This document shows, piece after piece, positions 53,986-64,000 of a DNA stretch of 64,000 nt. Numbering within the stretch: the stretch's first letter is position 1; every line of letters begins with the position of its first letter. Origin of the DNA: Agrobacterium vitis (lineage in GTDB: Bacteria; Pseudomonadota; Alphaproteobacteria; Rhizobiales; Rhizobiaceae); the NCBI RefSeq assembly GCF_037039395.1, contig NZ_CP146242.1, positions 62,001 to 126,000 on the forward strand. Reading direction: 5' to 3'. The notes beneath the pieces were generated by a model, which did no database searches, was not told where the DNA came from, and worked only from the letters and a program-made list of their open reading frames with translations. A program made the translations under genes and the position numbers.

Positions 53986-54279
53986 TCAGAGACCGGTGGA
54001 GACGTCGATGGACTGACCCTCGGCGAGCGTAACGATCGCCTTCTTCACATCCTTCTGCTTACCGGCGAAGCCGCGGAAACGCTTAGTCTTGCCCTTGCGG
54101 AGCAGCGTATTCACAGCTGTGACCTTGACACCGAACAGTGCTTCGACGGCAGCCTTGATTTCAGGCTTGGAAGCAGTCCGGGCGACGTTGAAGACCACCT
54201 GGTTAAAATCGGAAACCAGCGTGGACTTTTCAGTGATCGATGGAGATACGATCACGTCGTAGTGGCGAAGATCAGTCAT
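53986..54279 (-). CDS. rplW: 50S ribosomal protein L23
   Basis: A 97-residue docking protein for trigger factor and [43 protein letters not shown]. It overlaps the rplD stop by 4 bases. Confidence 0.98.
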   Translation of the reverse strand: MTDLRHYDVIVSPSITEKSTLVSDFNQVVFNVARTASKPEIKAAVEALFGVKVTAVNTLLRKGKTKRFRGFAGKQKDVKKAIVTLAEGQSIDVSTGL

Positions 54280-54896
54280 TTGAACCGCTCCTCCAGAGCT
54301 TCAACCGCAGCCTTGGAAAGCACGAGCTTACCGCGACGCAGAATGTCATAAACGTTGATGCCCTGAACCGGCAGAACATCGATATTCGGGATGTTCGCGG
54401 CAGCGAGCTTGAAATTGACGTCGAGTTCGACGCCGCCAATCACCAGTGCGTTCTTCAGCCCGAGAGCCTCGAACACGCCAACGGCGGCCTTGGTCTTGGC
54501 ATCGGCAGCAACCAGCTGATCGACGATGATCAGTTCATCAGCCTTGAACTTGGCAGACAGAGCGTGACGCAGGGCGAGAGCGCGAACCTTCTTGGGAAGA
54601 TCATGCTCGTGGCTGCGAACGACCGGGCCGTGGGCCTTGCCGCCGCCGCGGAACTGCGGAGCGCGAGCAGAATGGTGACGAGCGCGGCCCGTACCCTTCT
54701 GCTTGTACATCTTGGCACCGGTGCGCGATACTTCGGCACGGGTCTTGGTCTTGTGCGTGCCCTGCTGCTTCTTGGCAAGCTGCCAACGCACCATGCGCGC
54801 AATGATATCTTCACGGGGTTCGAGGCCGAAAATGGCGTCGGACAGGGAAACCGTACCGGCATCCTTCCCCTCGAGGGTCTTGACGTTGAGTTCCAT
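54276..54896 (-). CDS. rplD: 50S ribosomal protein L4
   Basis: A 206-residue protein: [40 protein letters not shown] loop into the exit tunnel. In E. coli L4 represses the S10 operon; whether it does so here is unknown. Confidence 0.98.
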   Translation of the reverse strand: MELNVKTLEGKDAGTVSLSDAIFGLEPREDIIARMVRWQLAKKQQGTHKTKTRAEVSRTGAKMYKQKGTGRARHHSARAPQFRGGGKAHGPVVRSHEHDLPKKVRALALRHALSAKFKADELIIVDQLVAADAKTKAAVGVFEALGLKNALVIGGVELDVNFKLAAANIPNIDVLPVQGINVYDILRRGKLVLSKAAVEALEERFK

Positions 54897-54908
54897 GGTT
54901 TGGCTCCC

Positions 54909-55550
54909 TTACTTCGCTGCCGACTTGACGGCGTCGCGCACGATGATCCAGGAACCCTTGGAACCGGGCACAGCGCCCTTCACAAGGATAAGACCGCGAT
55001 CTTCATCGGTCGAAACGACTTCCAGATTCTGGGTGGTGACGCGGGTCTGACCCATGTGACCGGCCATACGCTTGCCCTTCCAGACCTTGCCCGGATCCTG
55101 ATTGGAACCAGTCGAGCCATGCGAACGGTGCGAAACGGACACGCCGTGGGTTGCACGAAGACCGCCGAAATTGTGGCGCTTCATCGCACCGGCAAAACCC
55201 TTACCGATCGTGGTGCCGGTAACGTCAACCAGCTGGCCAGCAGCAAAGTGACCAGCCTTCAACTCAGCACCGATCTCGATGAGGTTGTCTTCGGAAACGC
55301 GAAATTCGACGAGCTTGGCCTTCGGCTCGACGTTTGCAGCGGCAAAATTGCCGCGCATTGCCTTGGATGTATTCTTGACCTTGGCCTGACCGGCGCCGAG
55401 TTGAACGGCAGTGTAGCCGTGCTTATCGACAGTCCGCTGAGCCAGGACCTGGCAGTTATCCAAGCGTAGTACTGTTACCGGGACATGCTCGCCGGCGTCA
55501 TTATAGACCCGGGTCATTCCCACTTTCTGTGCAATCACACCTGAACGCAT
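54909..55550 (-). CDS. rplC: 50S ribosomal protein L3
   Basis: A 213-residue protein: [61 protein letters not shown] 171-base gap separates it from rpsJ. Confidence 0.98.
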   Translation of the reverse strand: MRSGVIAQKVGMTRVYNDAGEHVPVTVLRLDNCQVLAQRTVDKHGYTAVQLGAGQAKVKNTSKAMRGNFAAANVEPKAKLVEFRVSEDNLIEIGAELKAGHFAAGQLVDVTGTTIGKGFAGAMKRHNFGGLRATHGVSVSHRSHGSTGSNQDPGKVWKGKRMAGHMGQTRVTTQNLEVVSTDEDRGLILVKGAVPGSKGSWIIVRDAVKSAAK

Positions 55551-55721
55551 CGGTTCATTCCTCTTGAGAGTAAAACAAGCGCCTTACGGCTCTTGCCCGC
55601 CTCTTTGTTTAAGGATTCCATTCCAGTCCTTCCAGACTTTCAGGTTTCCCGTTTCGAGAAGTCGTTGGCAGGTCTTGCCACGTACCTTCCTTGTTATTTC
55701 GGCTCTCGCCGGAATTGGTTT

Positions 55722-56030
55722 TTAAAGCTTGATTTCGACGTCTACGCCGGCAGCCAGGTCGAGCTTCATCAAAGCGTCGACGGTCTGCGGAGTCGGATCA
55801 ACAATGTCCAGCAGACGCTTATGCGTGCGCATTTCAAACTGTTCGCGGCTCTTCTTGTCGACGTGGGGCGAACGGTTGACGGTGAATTTTTCAATACGGG
55901 TCGGAAGCGGAACCGGGCCGCGGACGCTTGCACCGGTGCGCTTGGCGGTAGAAACGATCTCCCGCGTAGAGGCATCGAGAACCCGGTGATCAAACGCCTT
56001 CAGGCGGATACGGATATTCTGGCCGTTCAT
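55722..56030 (-). CDS. rpsJ: 30S ribosomal protein S10 (NusE)
   Basis: A 102-residue protein also acting in antitermination with Nus[41 protein letters not shown]. First gene of the S10 series, downstream of the tuf terminator. Confidence 0.98.
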   Translation of the reverse strand: MNGQNIRIRLKAFDHRVLDASTREIVSTAKRTGASVRGPVPLPTRIEKFTVNRSPHVDKKSREQFEMRTHKRLLDIVDPTPQTVDALMKLDLAAGVDVEIKL

Positions 56031-56302
56031 TCGACGTGTCCTTATTCGTTTTTCTTAAACGTCTCCGCTCACGCAAAGACAGTGAATTACCAATTTCTGG
56101 CCGGCCCCGTATTGTCAAAAATCACAAGGACGGTTCGACGTCCATGTCACCTTACTGCATCAGGGACCCTACCAGTGCAACCCAAGACCGGGTCGCGAAA
56201 CTTAGCAGAGCCAGAGGAAAGAGGAGCGATACGCCGCTCTTCCTTGTTCGTGGCGGGGGCATACAACGTCCCCGTCAATTCGTCAACTGATTCCCGGAAA
56301 TA
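56031..56302 (-). promoter_or_regulatory. tuf-rpsJ intergenic region with presumed S10 promoter
   Basis: No gene is supported in these 272 bases. As tuf ends in a terminator just upstream, the S10 operon promoter and leader should be here. I do not see an obvious L4-type leader hairpin. Confidence 0.45.
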
Positions 56303-56333
56303 AAGAAGCGCGGCATTGAATGCCGCGCTTCTT
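56303..56333 (-). terminator. Terminator after tuf
   Basis: A perfect 14-bp stem (56303-56316 with 56320-56333) and 3-base loop; the minus strand continues TATTTCC after TT within the stem end. It divides the str and S10 parts. Confidence 0.85.
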
Positions 56334-56351
56334 CGTCTGTATTAAGACGAC

Positions 56352-57527
<1,176 letters not shown>

Positions 57528-57598
57528 TTTCGGCTCTCCATTATCTCATCCCCATGAAGGGGGAAATTCCTGTTATCTGTTCCGGCTGACTACCCCGA

Positions 57599-59698
57599 TC
57601 ATTTCTGACCGGAGTACTTTGCCTGAATTTCGGCAGCGACATTGCTCGGAACGGGCGAATAGTGATCGAACACCATCGAGTACTGAGCGCGACCCTGGCT
57701 CATGGAGCGCAGGTTGTCGACATATTTGAACATGTTGGCCAGCGGCACATGCGCGTTGATGACAACGGCGATACCACGGCTTTCCTGACCTTGGATCTGA
57801 CCACGGCGGGAGTTCAGGTCGCCGATCACGTCACCGACGTAATCTTCCGGCGTCACGACTTCCACCTTCATCATCGGCTCGAGCAACTGAGCGCCAGCCT
57901 TCTTGGCTGCTTCACGGAAGCAGGCACGCGAGGCGATTTCGAAGGCCAGAACCGACGAGTCGACATCGTGGTATGCACCGTCGACCAGCGTCGCCTTGAC
58001 GCCGAGCATCGGGAAGCCAGCCAGCGGACCAGAAGACAGAACGCTTTCGATGCCCTTTTGAACGCCGGGGATGTATTCCTTGGGAACCGAACCACCGACG
58101 ATCTTCGAATCAAACTTGAAGTCATCGCCTTCAGGATTGGGTTCGAAGATGATCTTGACGCGGGCGAACTGACCCGTACCACCAGACTGCTTCTTGTGGG
58201 TGTAGTCTTCTTCATGCTGACGCGTAATGGTTTCGCGATAGGCAACCTGCGGCGCACCTACGGTTGCTTCTACCTTGAACTCACGACGCATACGGTCGAC
58301 GATGATGTCCAGGTGAAGTTCACCCATGCCGGCGATGATCGTCTGGCCGGATTCCTGGTCGGTCTTGACGCGGAAGGACGGATCCTCAGCAGCCAGACGA
58401 TTGAGCGCAAGGCCCATCTTTTCCTGGTCGCCCTTGGTCTTCGGCTCAATGGCGATCTGAATGACCGGCTCGGGGAATTCCATGCGCTCCAGAATAACCT
58501 GGTTCAGGGGATCGCAGAGCGTATCGCCCGTGGTGCTTTCCTTCAGGCCAGCCAGAGCAACGATGTCGCCTGCAAAGGCTTCTTCGATGTCTTCACGGCT
58601 GTTGGAATGCATCTGAAGCATACGGCCAACGCGTTCGCGCTTTTCCTTCACCGTGTTCATGACCGACGCGCCCTTTTCGAGCTTGCCAGAATAGATACGG
58701 CAGAATGTCAGCGAACCAACAAAGGGGTCGTTCATGATCTTGAACGCCAGCATCGACAAAGGCTCTGCATCATCAGGATGACGTTCGATTTCAGCGTCGG
58801 TCTTGACGTCGATACCCTTGATGGCAGGGATATCGAGCGGCGAAGGCAGATATTCGCAAACAGCGTCGAGCAAAGGCTGAACGCCCTTGTTCTTAAAGGC
58901 CGTACCGCAGAACATCGGATGGAACTTGACTTCAATCGTGCCCTGACGAACGAGAGCGCGAATCTTGTCATTATCAGGCATGATGCCGTTCAGGTAGTCT
59001 TCCATCGCCTGTTCGTCGATCTCGACAACGGTCTCGATCAGCTTTTCGCGATATTCAACGGCCTTTTCCTTCAGGTCGTCGGGGATTTCCACAACGTCCC
59101 AGGCAGCACCCAGCGATTCATCACGCCAGACGAGAGCGTTCATCTCAATCAGGTCAACAACGCCCTTGAACTCTGTTTCAGCGCCGATTGGCAGCTGCAT
59201 GACAACAGCGGTGGCGCCGAGACGGGTCTTGATCATTTCTACCGAACGGTAGAAGTCAGCACCGGTCTTGTCCATCTTGTTGCAGAAGATCATCCGCGGA
59301 ACGTTGTACTTCTCAGCCTGACGCCAGACGGTTTCGGTCTGCGGTTCAACACCAGCGTTGGCATCGAGAAGTGCGATAGCACCGTCGAGCACGCGGAGCG
59401 AACGTTCGACTTCAATCGTGAAATCGACGTGGCCGGGGGTGTCGATGATGTTGAAACGGCGCATCTTGCCATCGCGACCCTTCCAGTAGGTCGTGGTCGC
59501 AGCAGAGGTGATGGTGATACCACGCTCCTGCTCCTGCTCCATCCAGTCCATCGTGGCTGCGCCATCATGAACTTCGCCGATCTTGTGCGACTTGCCGGTG
59601 TAGTAGAGAATCCGCTCAGTCGTCGTGGTCTTGCCGGCGTCGATATGCGCCATGATCCCGAAATTGCGGTAGTCTTCGATTTTATATTCGCGAGCCAT
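57599..59698 (-). CDS. fusA: Elongation factor G
   Basis: A 699-residue translocase. G1 [20 protein letters not shown]2 [12 protein letters not shown]3 [16 protein letters not shown]4 NKMDKTGAD are intact, as are the domain III-V blocks ([40 protein letters not shown]). Start at Met 59698 ([12 protein letters not shown]); the open upstream extension overlaps rpsG. Confidence 0.98.
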   Translation of the reverse strand: MAREYKIEDYRNFGIMAHIDAGKTTTTERILYYTGKSHKIGEVHDGAATMDWMEQEQERGITITSAATTTYWKGRDGKMRRFNIIDTPGHVDFTIEVERSLRVLDGAIALLDANAGVEPQTETVWRQAEKYNVPRMIFCNKMDKTGADFYRSVEMIKTRLGATAVVMQLPIGAETEFKGVVDLIEMNALVWRDESLGAAWDVVEIPDDLKEKAVEYREKLIETVVEIDEQAMEDYLNGIMPDNDKIRALVRQGTIEVKFHPMFCGTAFKNKGVQPLLDAVCEYLPSPLDIPAIKGIDVKTDAEIERHPDDAEPLSMLAFKIMNDPFVGSLTFCRIYSGKLEKGASVMNTVKEKRERVGRMLQMHSNSREDIEEAFAGDIVALAGLKESTTGDTLCDPLNQVILERMEFPEPVIQIAIEPKTKGDQEKMGLALNRLAAEDPSFRVKTDQESGQTIIAGMGELHLDIIVDRMRREFKVEATVGAPQVAYRETITRQHEEDYTHKKQSGGTGQFARVKIIFEPNPEGDDFKFDSKIVGGSVPKEYIPGVQKGIESVLSSGPLAGFPMLGVKATLVDGAYHDVDSSVLAFEIASRACFREAAKKAGAQLLEPMMKVEVVTPEDYVGDVIGDLNSRRGQIQGQESRGIAVVINAHVPLANMFKYVDNLRSMSQGRAQYSMVFDHYSPVPSNVAAEIQAKYSGQK

Positions 59699-59732
59699 AG
59701 TGGACTGCCTTTCGATATTCGATCGTCTAAGA

Positions 59733-60233
<501 letters not shown>

Positions 60234-60285
60234 TTATCACGCGGAGAACCTCGCGCAGCGCTGAATTTCAAAGAAGGCTTCCGAC

Positions 60286-60657
60286 TTACTTCGGACGCTT
60301 TGCACCATACTTGGAACGGCGCTGCTTACGGTTCTTGACACCCTGGGTATCGAGAACACCACGGATGATGTGGTAACGAACGCCCGGCAAGTCCTTTACG
60401 CGGCCGCCACGGATCATGACGACAGAGTGTTCCTGCAGGTTGTGGCCTTCACCCGGAATGTAGCCGATGACTTCGAAGCCATTGGTCAAACGGATCTTGG
60501 CAACCTTACGCAGAGCCGAGTTCGGCTTCTTCGGGGTCGTGGTATAAACGCGGGTGCAAACGCCGCGCTTCTGTGGATTTTCCTGCAAGGCAGGAACCTT
60601 GTTGCGCTTTACCTGCGCCTGACGCGGCTTGCGGATCAGCTGATTTACGGTAGGCAT
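60286..60657 (-). CDS. rpsL: 30S ribosomal protein S12
   Basis: A 123-residue decoding protein: [40 protein letters not shown] and the [20 protein letters not shown] end. Lys in the PKKPNSA loop is the wild-type, streptomycin-sensitive state. Met 60657 is the true start. Confidence 0.98.
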
Positions 60658-61337
60658 AGAACCATCCCTTATAATTCTTGTCACTTGAGCCTTTTCAGGC
60701 CCGTTTGTGCCGTTTCCGGCGGCGCTCGCACAATTTTCGCCATGCGCGAAATGTGGCCCGATCCGGGCTTCCGGATGGACCACAAAAAGCAGAGGACGCA
60801 TGCGAATGCGTCATGCGTGCAGCATTCATGTCTTCAAAGTGCGTTTGGATCCTAAGCCTGGGGCAAACTTCAGAACAATATGTCCTGAAAATCATAACCG
60901 TGCATTGGCTCCGATGCGGGGCGTACTACTGTTTTCACCCCGTTCCGTCAAGCCATGGCGCAAAATTAATAGCTCTCCAAAGCCCTGTGGCCGCTTTGGT
61001 CCCGGCCTATTTGCCTTTATGACGGGTTTCGATGGATTATGCAATTGTCATCGGCCAATTCCGACCTTGCTCATACCGATTTTCAGCCTGCGATAGAAGA
61101 ATCGTTTTCATGCCTGCCAAACGGAGGGTTTTGCACATGAAGCTGAGCGATTTGGAATTTGCAACCAGCCTTCAGCTTGACGACGGCGGATGGCTCTATA
61201 ACGATGAAATTATCGATTAGGTTATTGTGCCGAGGCGATTCCCGTCTACAAGACTTTCTAACCGTTGCTATCGCGGTCACCTGGCGGCTCGCTTGTCTCG
61301 AGCTATAAGAAAGGCGACCCGTCATAAGGACCGACTG
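60658..61337. other. Intergenic region upstream of rpsL, no supported gene
   Basis: About 680 bases between divergent rpsL and the small plus-strand gene. It must hold the rpsL promoter and leader. A short plus-strand frame ending at 61220 (last residues MKLSDLEFATSLQLDDGG) is open but has no family or good ribosome site; I leave it out as a gene. Confidence 0.45.
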
Positions 61338-61631
61338 ATGATTTCGACCCCTGACAATGACAATAATTCGGACGGACCAATGGTCTTCATCATCATTGCC
61401 AAGGCCTATGAAGAAACGGGTACAGAAGGGATCGACCTGCATATTTTGCTGAGTGCGCCCGATGACGACTCCGCCGTGCGCGAGGCTTTGAATGCACTGG
61501 CCGAGGAAGGTTTCCTGGAAGCCGACCTGGACCAGATCGGCATGGTGACCGAACCACCTTCCGACGAGCCGCATGCCTCAGCTTATCAGGGCGCACTCGA
61601 AGGTGAAGTGGCGATCATCCGATTCAACTGA
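61338..61631 (+). CDS. Conserved hypothetical protein, 97 residues
   Basis: A small, very acidic protein: GPMVFIIIAKAYEETGTEGID, LLSAPDDDSAVREALNALAE, EVAIIRF end. The alternating strands and helices suggest a compact alpha/beta fold; I do not recognise the family. AAGGACCGACTG before ATG 61338 supports the start. It precedes the Nudix gene by 11 bases and is probably cotranscribed with it. Confidence 0.65.
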   Translation: MISTPDNDNNSDGPMVFIIIAKAYEETGTEGIDLHILLSAPDDDSAVREALNALAEEGFLEADLDQIGMVTEPPSDEPHASAYQGALEGEVAIIRFN

Positions 61632-61642
61632 GCGAGCCATGA

Positions 61643-62077
61643 ATGACAGGACATGTCATTGAAAAGGTCCTTGTCTATGCTACGCACCGCGACCGGCTCC
61701 TGGTTTTCGATGAGCCGGATTTTCCGCACATTCTACCGCAGGTGCCTGGCGGCACTGTTGAGCACGGTGAAAGCCCCGGCGCTGCGGCTTGTCGGGAATT
61801 TGAAGAGGAGACGGGCATTGCCTGTCCCTCGTCTCCCCGCGTTCTGACGTGTGTCTGTTATCGAGATGTTAGAGATGGAGTTTCCATCCACCACAGGCGT
61901 CACTTCTTCCACCTACCTTTACGTCACACTCTCTATCCGCAGGGCTGGATTCACAGCGAAACAAAACCCCACGGCGGAGGTGCTCCAGTGCGTTTTTCCT
62001 TCTTCTGGATAACCCTGGATGAGGCAAGCCAGCGGCTAGGCTACGAGCATGGCGCCGCCCTGCCCCTCCTCCCTTAG
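61643..62077 (+). CDS. Nudix hydrolase
   Basis: A 144-residue protein. The Nudix box is complete: GGTVEHGESPGAAACREFEE then ETGI, matching GX5EX7REUXEEXGU. It hydrolyses a nucleoside diphosphate linked to some group X; the substrate is not evident. The ATG partly overlaps another ATG in a different frame (61639); 61643 gives MTGHVIEKVLVYATH. It lies convergent to rpoC. Confidence 0.88.
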   Translation: MTGHVIEKVLVYATHRDRLLVFDEPDFPHILPQVPGGTVEHGESPGAAACREFEEETGIACPSSPRVLTCVCYRDVRDGVSIHHRRHFFHLPLRHTLYPQGWIHSETKPHGGGAPVRFSFFWITLDEASQRLGYEHGAALPLLP

Positions 62078-62154
62078 ATATCCGTCAGGTTGTTACTGAG
62101 CCAAGCACCGGAATGCGTATTCCACGGATCACCTCGAAAAACTCCGACCTTCGT

Positions 62155-62257
62155 TGTTGCATATTCTTTAAACCGAAATCAGCTTAAAGAATTATGCAAC
62201 AGATATAGAGAGCTGTAGCGAAGCTTTGTGCGCCGCATATGGCGCACAGCGCTGCAG
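62155..62257. repeat. Two-palindrome intergenic element, RIME-like (copy 2)
   Basis: First palindrome TGTTGCATA (62155-62163) with TATGCAACA (62193-62201) and inner TTCTTTAA/TTAAAGAA; second CTGTAGCG...CTGCAG (62213-62257) with TGTGCGCC/GGCGCACA at its centre. Order, spacing and parts of the sequence match the element at 5439-5538. Confidence 0.7.
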
Positions 62258-62274
62258 GCAACATCATAAAACGG

Positions 62275-62307
62275 AAAAGCCGCCCGGATCGCTCCGGACG
62301 GCTTTTT
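62275..62307 (-). terminator. Terminator of rpoC
   Basis: AAAAGCCG.CCGGA pairs with TCCGG.CGGCTTTTT (one mismatch), T-rich at both ends, so it may serve the convergent Nudix gene as well. Confidence 0.88.
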
Positions 62308-62328
62308 ATTTCGATTGCTCTGCACCGA

Positions 62329-64000
62329 TTACTCGGCGGCAGGAGCACCCTCGCCTGCCATGTCGCGCAGCATCGGGGTTGCGAGATCCGCACCGGTTCC
62401 CTTGCGGCGTTCCTCGAGAATGAGGTCGTCGCGCGAGGTGGCGATACGGCGGATCTGCGTCATCGTACCACCGGTACCGGCCGGGATCAGACGACCGACG
62501 ATGACGTTTTCCTTCAGGCCTTGCAGTGTATCGGTCTTGCCGGCAATTGCCGCTTCCGTGAGAACCTTGGTGGTTTCCTGGAAGGACGCAGCCGAGATGA
62601 AGGACGGCGTCTGCAGCGAGGCCTTGGTGATACCGAGCAATACCGGATCGCCAAAGGCAGGCTTCTTGCCTTCTTCAACCAGACGTTCGTTGGCTTCATC
62701 CAGCTCGATACGGTCGACATTGTCGCCAACGATATACTGGCTGTCGCCGCTGTCGGTGATCTCAACCTTCTGCAGCATCTGGCGAACGATCACCTCGATG
62801 TGCTTGTCGTTGATCACAACGCCCTGCAAGCGATAGACTTCCTGGATTTCGTTGACCAGGTAGCTTGCCAGCGCTTCGACACCCTTGATCGCCAGAATAT
62901 CGTGCGGAGCCGGATTACCGTCGAGGATATAGTCACCCTTTTCGATATAGTCGCCTTCCTGAAGATGGAAGGGCTTGCCCTTCGGGATCAGGTATTCGAC
63001 AGGCTCGACACCGTCTTCCGCCGGCTCGATGATAACGCGACGCTTGTTCTTGTAGTCGCGGCCCAGCCGGATCGTACCATCGATTTCAGCGATGATGGCG
63101 TGATCCTTCGGACGACGGGCTTCGAACAATTCGGCAACACGCGGCAGACCACCGGTGATGTCCTTGGTCTTGGCGCTTTCCATTGGCGAACGAGCAAGAA
63201 CGTCACCCTGGGAGACGCGCTGGCCGGGTTCAACCGACAGGATCGCATCGACCGACAGCTGGAACCGGGCTTCACCACCACGCGGAACCTTGAGCACATT
63301 GCCCTGGGTGTCCTTGATGACGATTGCCGGCTTCAGATCGGCACCACGTGGCGTGGAACGCCAGTCGATAACCTGACGCTTGGTGATACCGGTGGACTCG
63401 TCGGTGGCTTCCAGAACAGAGATGCCGTCGACCAGATCCTCGAAATGGACGATACCTTCCACTTCAGTCATCATTGGGCGTGTGTATGGGTCCCACTCAG
63501 CCAAACGCTGACCGCGCTTGACCTTGTCGCCGTCGTCAACGAACAGCTTCGAACCATAAGCGACACGTTGCGAGGAGCGCTCGACACCGCGTTCGTCCAA
63601 AATCGTCAACGCGATGCTACGGCCCATGGCGACATAAATGCCGTCCGAGTTGCGCAACATGTTGCGGTTCTTGATCAGGATCGTGCCTTCATACGATGCT
63701 TCCAGGAACGATTGGTCAACCACGTTGGCCGTACCGCCCAAGTGGAACGTACGCATGGTCAGCTGGGTACCAGGCTCACCGATGGACTGGGCTGCGATAA
63801 CACCCACTGCTTCACCCATGTTCACAGGTGTACCCCGGGCAAGGTCACGACCGTAGCAGATCGAGCAGACACCGGTCTGAACTTCGCAGGTCAGAGCCGA
63901 ACGAATCCGGATCGACTGAATGCCAGCCTTTTCGATTTCGATGACATCGGCTTCAAGGATCATCCGGCCTGCATCAACGATGCGCTCACCCGTGACCGGA
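62329..64000 (-). CDS. rpoC: RNA polymerase beta' subunit, C-terminal part
   Basis: The gene runs off the right edge; 556 C-terminal residues are present out of about 1400. The second zinc site segment is visible as [20 protein letters not shown], followed by the trigger-loop region [20 protein letters not shown] and [14 protein letters not shown], and the late jaw region [20 protein letters not shown]. The C-terminus is Ala/Glu-rich. It begins the conserved rpoC-rpsL-rpsG-fusA-tuf order, here interrupted by two plus-strand genes. Confidence 0.98.
   Translation of the reverse strand, partial: PVTGERIVDAGRMILEADVIEIEKAGIQSIRIRSALTCEVQTGVCSICYGRDLARGTPVNMGEAVGVIAAQSIGEPGTQLTMRTFHLGGTANVVDQSFLEASYEGTILIKNRNMLRNSDGIYVAMGRSIALTILDERGVERSSQRVAYGSKLFVDDGDKVKRGQRLAEWDPYTRPMMTEVEGIVHFEDLVDGISVLEATDESTGITKRQVIDWRSTPRGADLKPAIVIKDTQGNVLKVPRGGEARFQLSVDAILSVEPGQRVSQGDVLARSPMESAKTKDITGGLPRVAELFEARRPKDHAIIAEIDGTIRLGRDYKNKRRVIIEPAEDGVEPVEYLIPKGKPFHLQEGDYIEKGDYILDGNPAPHDILAIKGVEALASYLVNEIQEVYRLQGVVINDKHIEVIVRQMLQKVEITDSGDSQYIVGDNVDRIELDEANERLVEEGKKPAFGDPVLLGITKASLQTPSFISAASFQETTKVLTEAAIAGKTDTLQGLKENVIVGRLIPAGTGGTMTQIRRIATSRDDLILEERRKGTGADLATPMLRDMAGEGAPAAE

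Noticed and set aside
54276..55550. L4-responsive S10 leader as in E. coli
   Set aside because: No matching leader hairpin found before rpsJ; regulation by L4 not supported from sequence.
61032..61220. Possible small plus-strand gene upstream of the 97-residue protein
   Set aside because: No ribosome site at the first start, no family; the last 27 codons could be real but I cannot support it.

Overview
The window is a chromosomal segment from an alphaproteobacterium of the order Hyphomicrobiales, most likely the Rhizobiaceae (Agrobacterium/Allorhizobium/Rhizobium group). The evidence is the ribosomal protein sequences, the 391-residue EF-Tu, a malic enzyme with a phosphotransacetylase-like tail, DUF1127, DUF2865 and DUF455 proteins, and several short palindromic repeats typical of rhizobial intergenic DNA. 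The genus is an inference; no 16S rRNA or tRNA gene is visible.

Positions 1-41000 hold mostly short, unrelated transcription units. In order: a CNNM/CBS membrane protein cut by the left edge; an SRPBCC protein; trmJ-murI; icd; a glutathione S-transferase; a membrane diguanylate cyclase; a tannase/feruloyl esterase family protein; an RBBP9-type hydrolase; purC, purS and purQ; a small lipoprotein; a PagL-like lipid A deacylase; a DUF1127 protein divergent from a MocR regulator; an Mla-type lipid-transport operon (MlaE with STAS domain, MlaF, MlaD, auxiliary lipoprotein); an LpxH-like phosphoesterase divergent from malic enzyme; a tandem luxR-luxI quorum-sensing pair; a DUF2865 protein; a large AsmA-like protein; a PrxQ/Bcp peroxiredoxin; a DUF455 ferritin-like protein; an M23 peptidase; photolyase; a cysK-alaX-sseA unit in which the sulfurtransferase is fused to a GNAT domain; a small RTX-repeat protein; and a NUP-family purine nucleoside permease.

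Positions 41000-64000 are the core translation/transcription cluster, read almost entirely on the minus strand: rpoC (3' part), rpsL, rpsG, fusA, tuf, then the S10-spc-alpha series rpsJ to rplQ with secY, adk and rpoA. A terminator between tuf and rpsJ divides the str part from the S10 part, and a second closes the cluster after rplQ. Two small plus-strand genes, a 97-residue hypothetical and a Nudix hydrolase, sit between rpoC and rpsL.

Several genes concern the envelope (Mla operon, AsmA-like protein, PagL-like deacylase, LpxH-like enzyme, M23 peptidase, MurI). No prophage, insertion sequence, CRISPR array or defence locus is visible. The observations most worth checking are the sulfurtransferase-GNAT fusion, the luxR-luxI pair with a candidate lux box, the families of palindromic intergenic elements (one type has two copies 56 kb apart), the tannase-family protein that lacks both cysteines I recall next to the catalytic Ser and His, and strong hairpins in gaps of the ribosomal protein operon.
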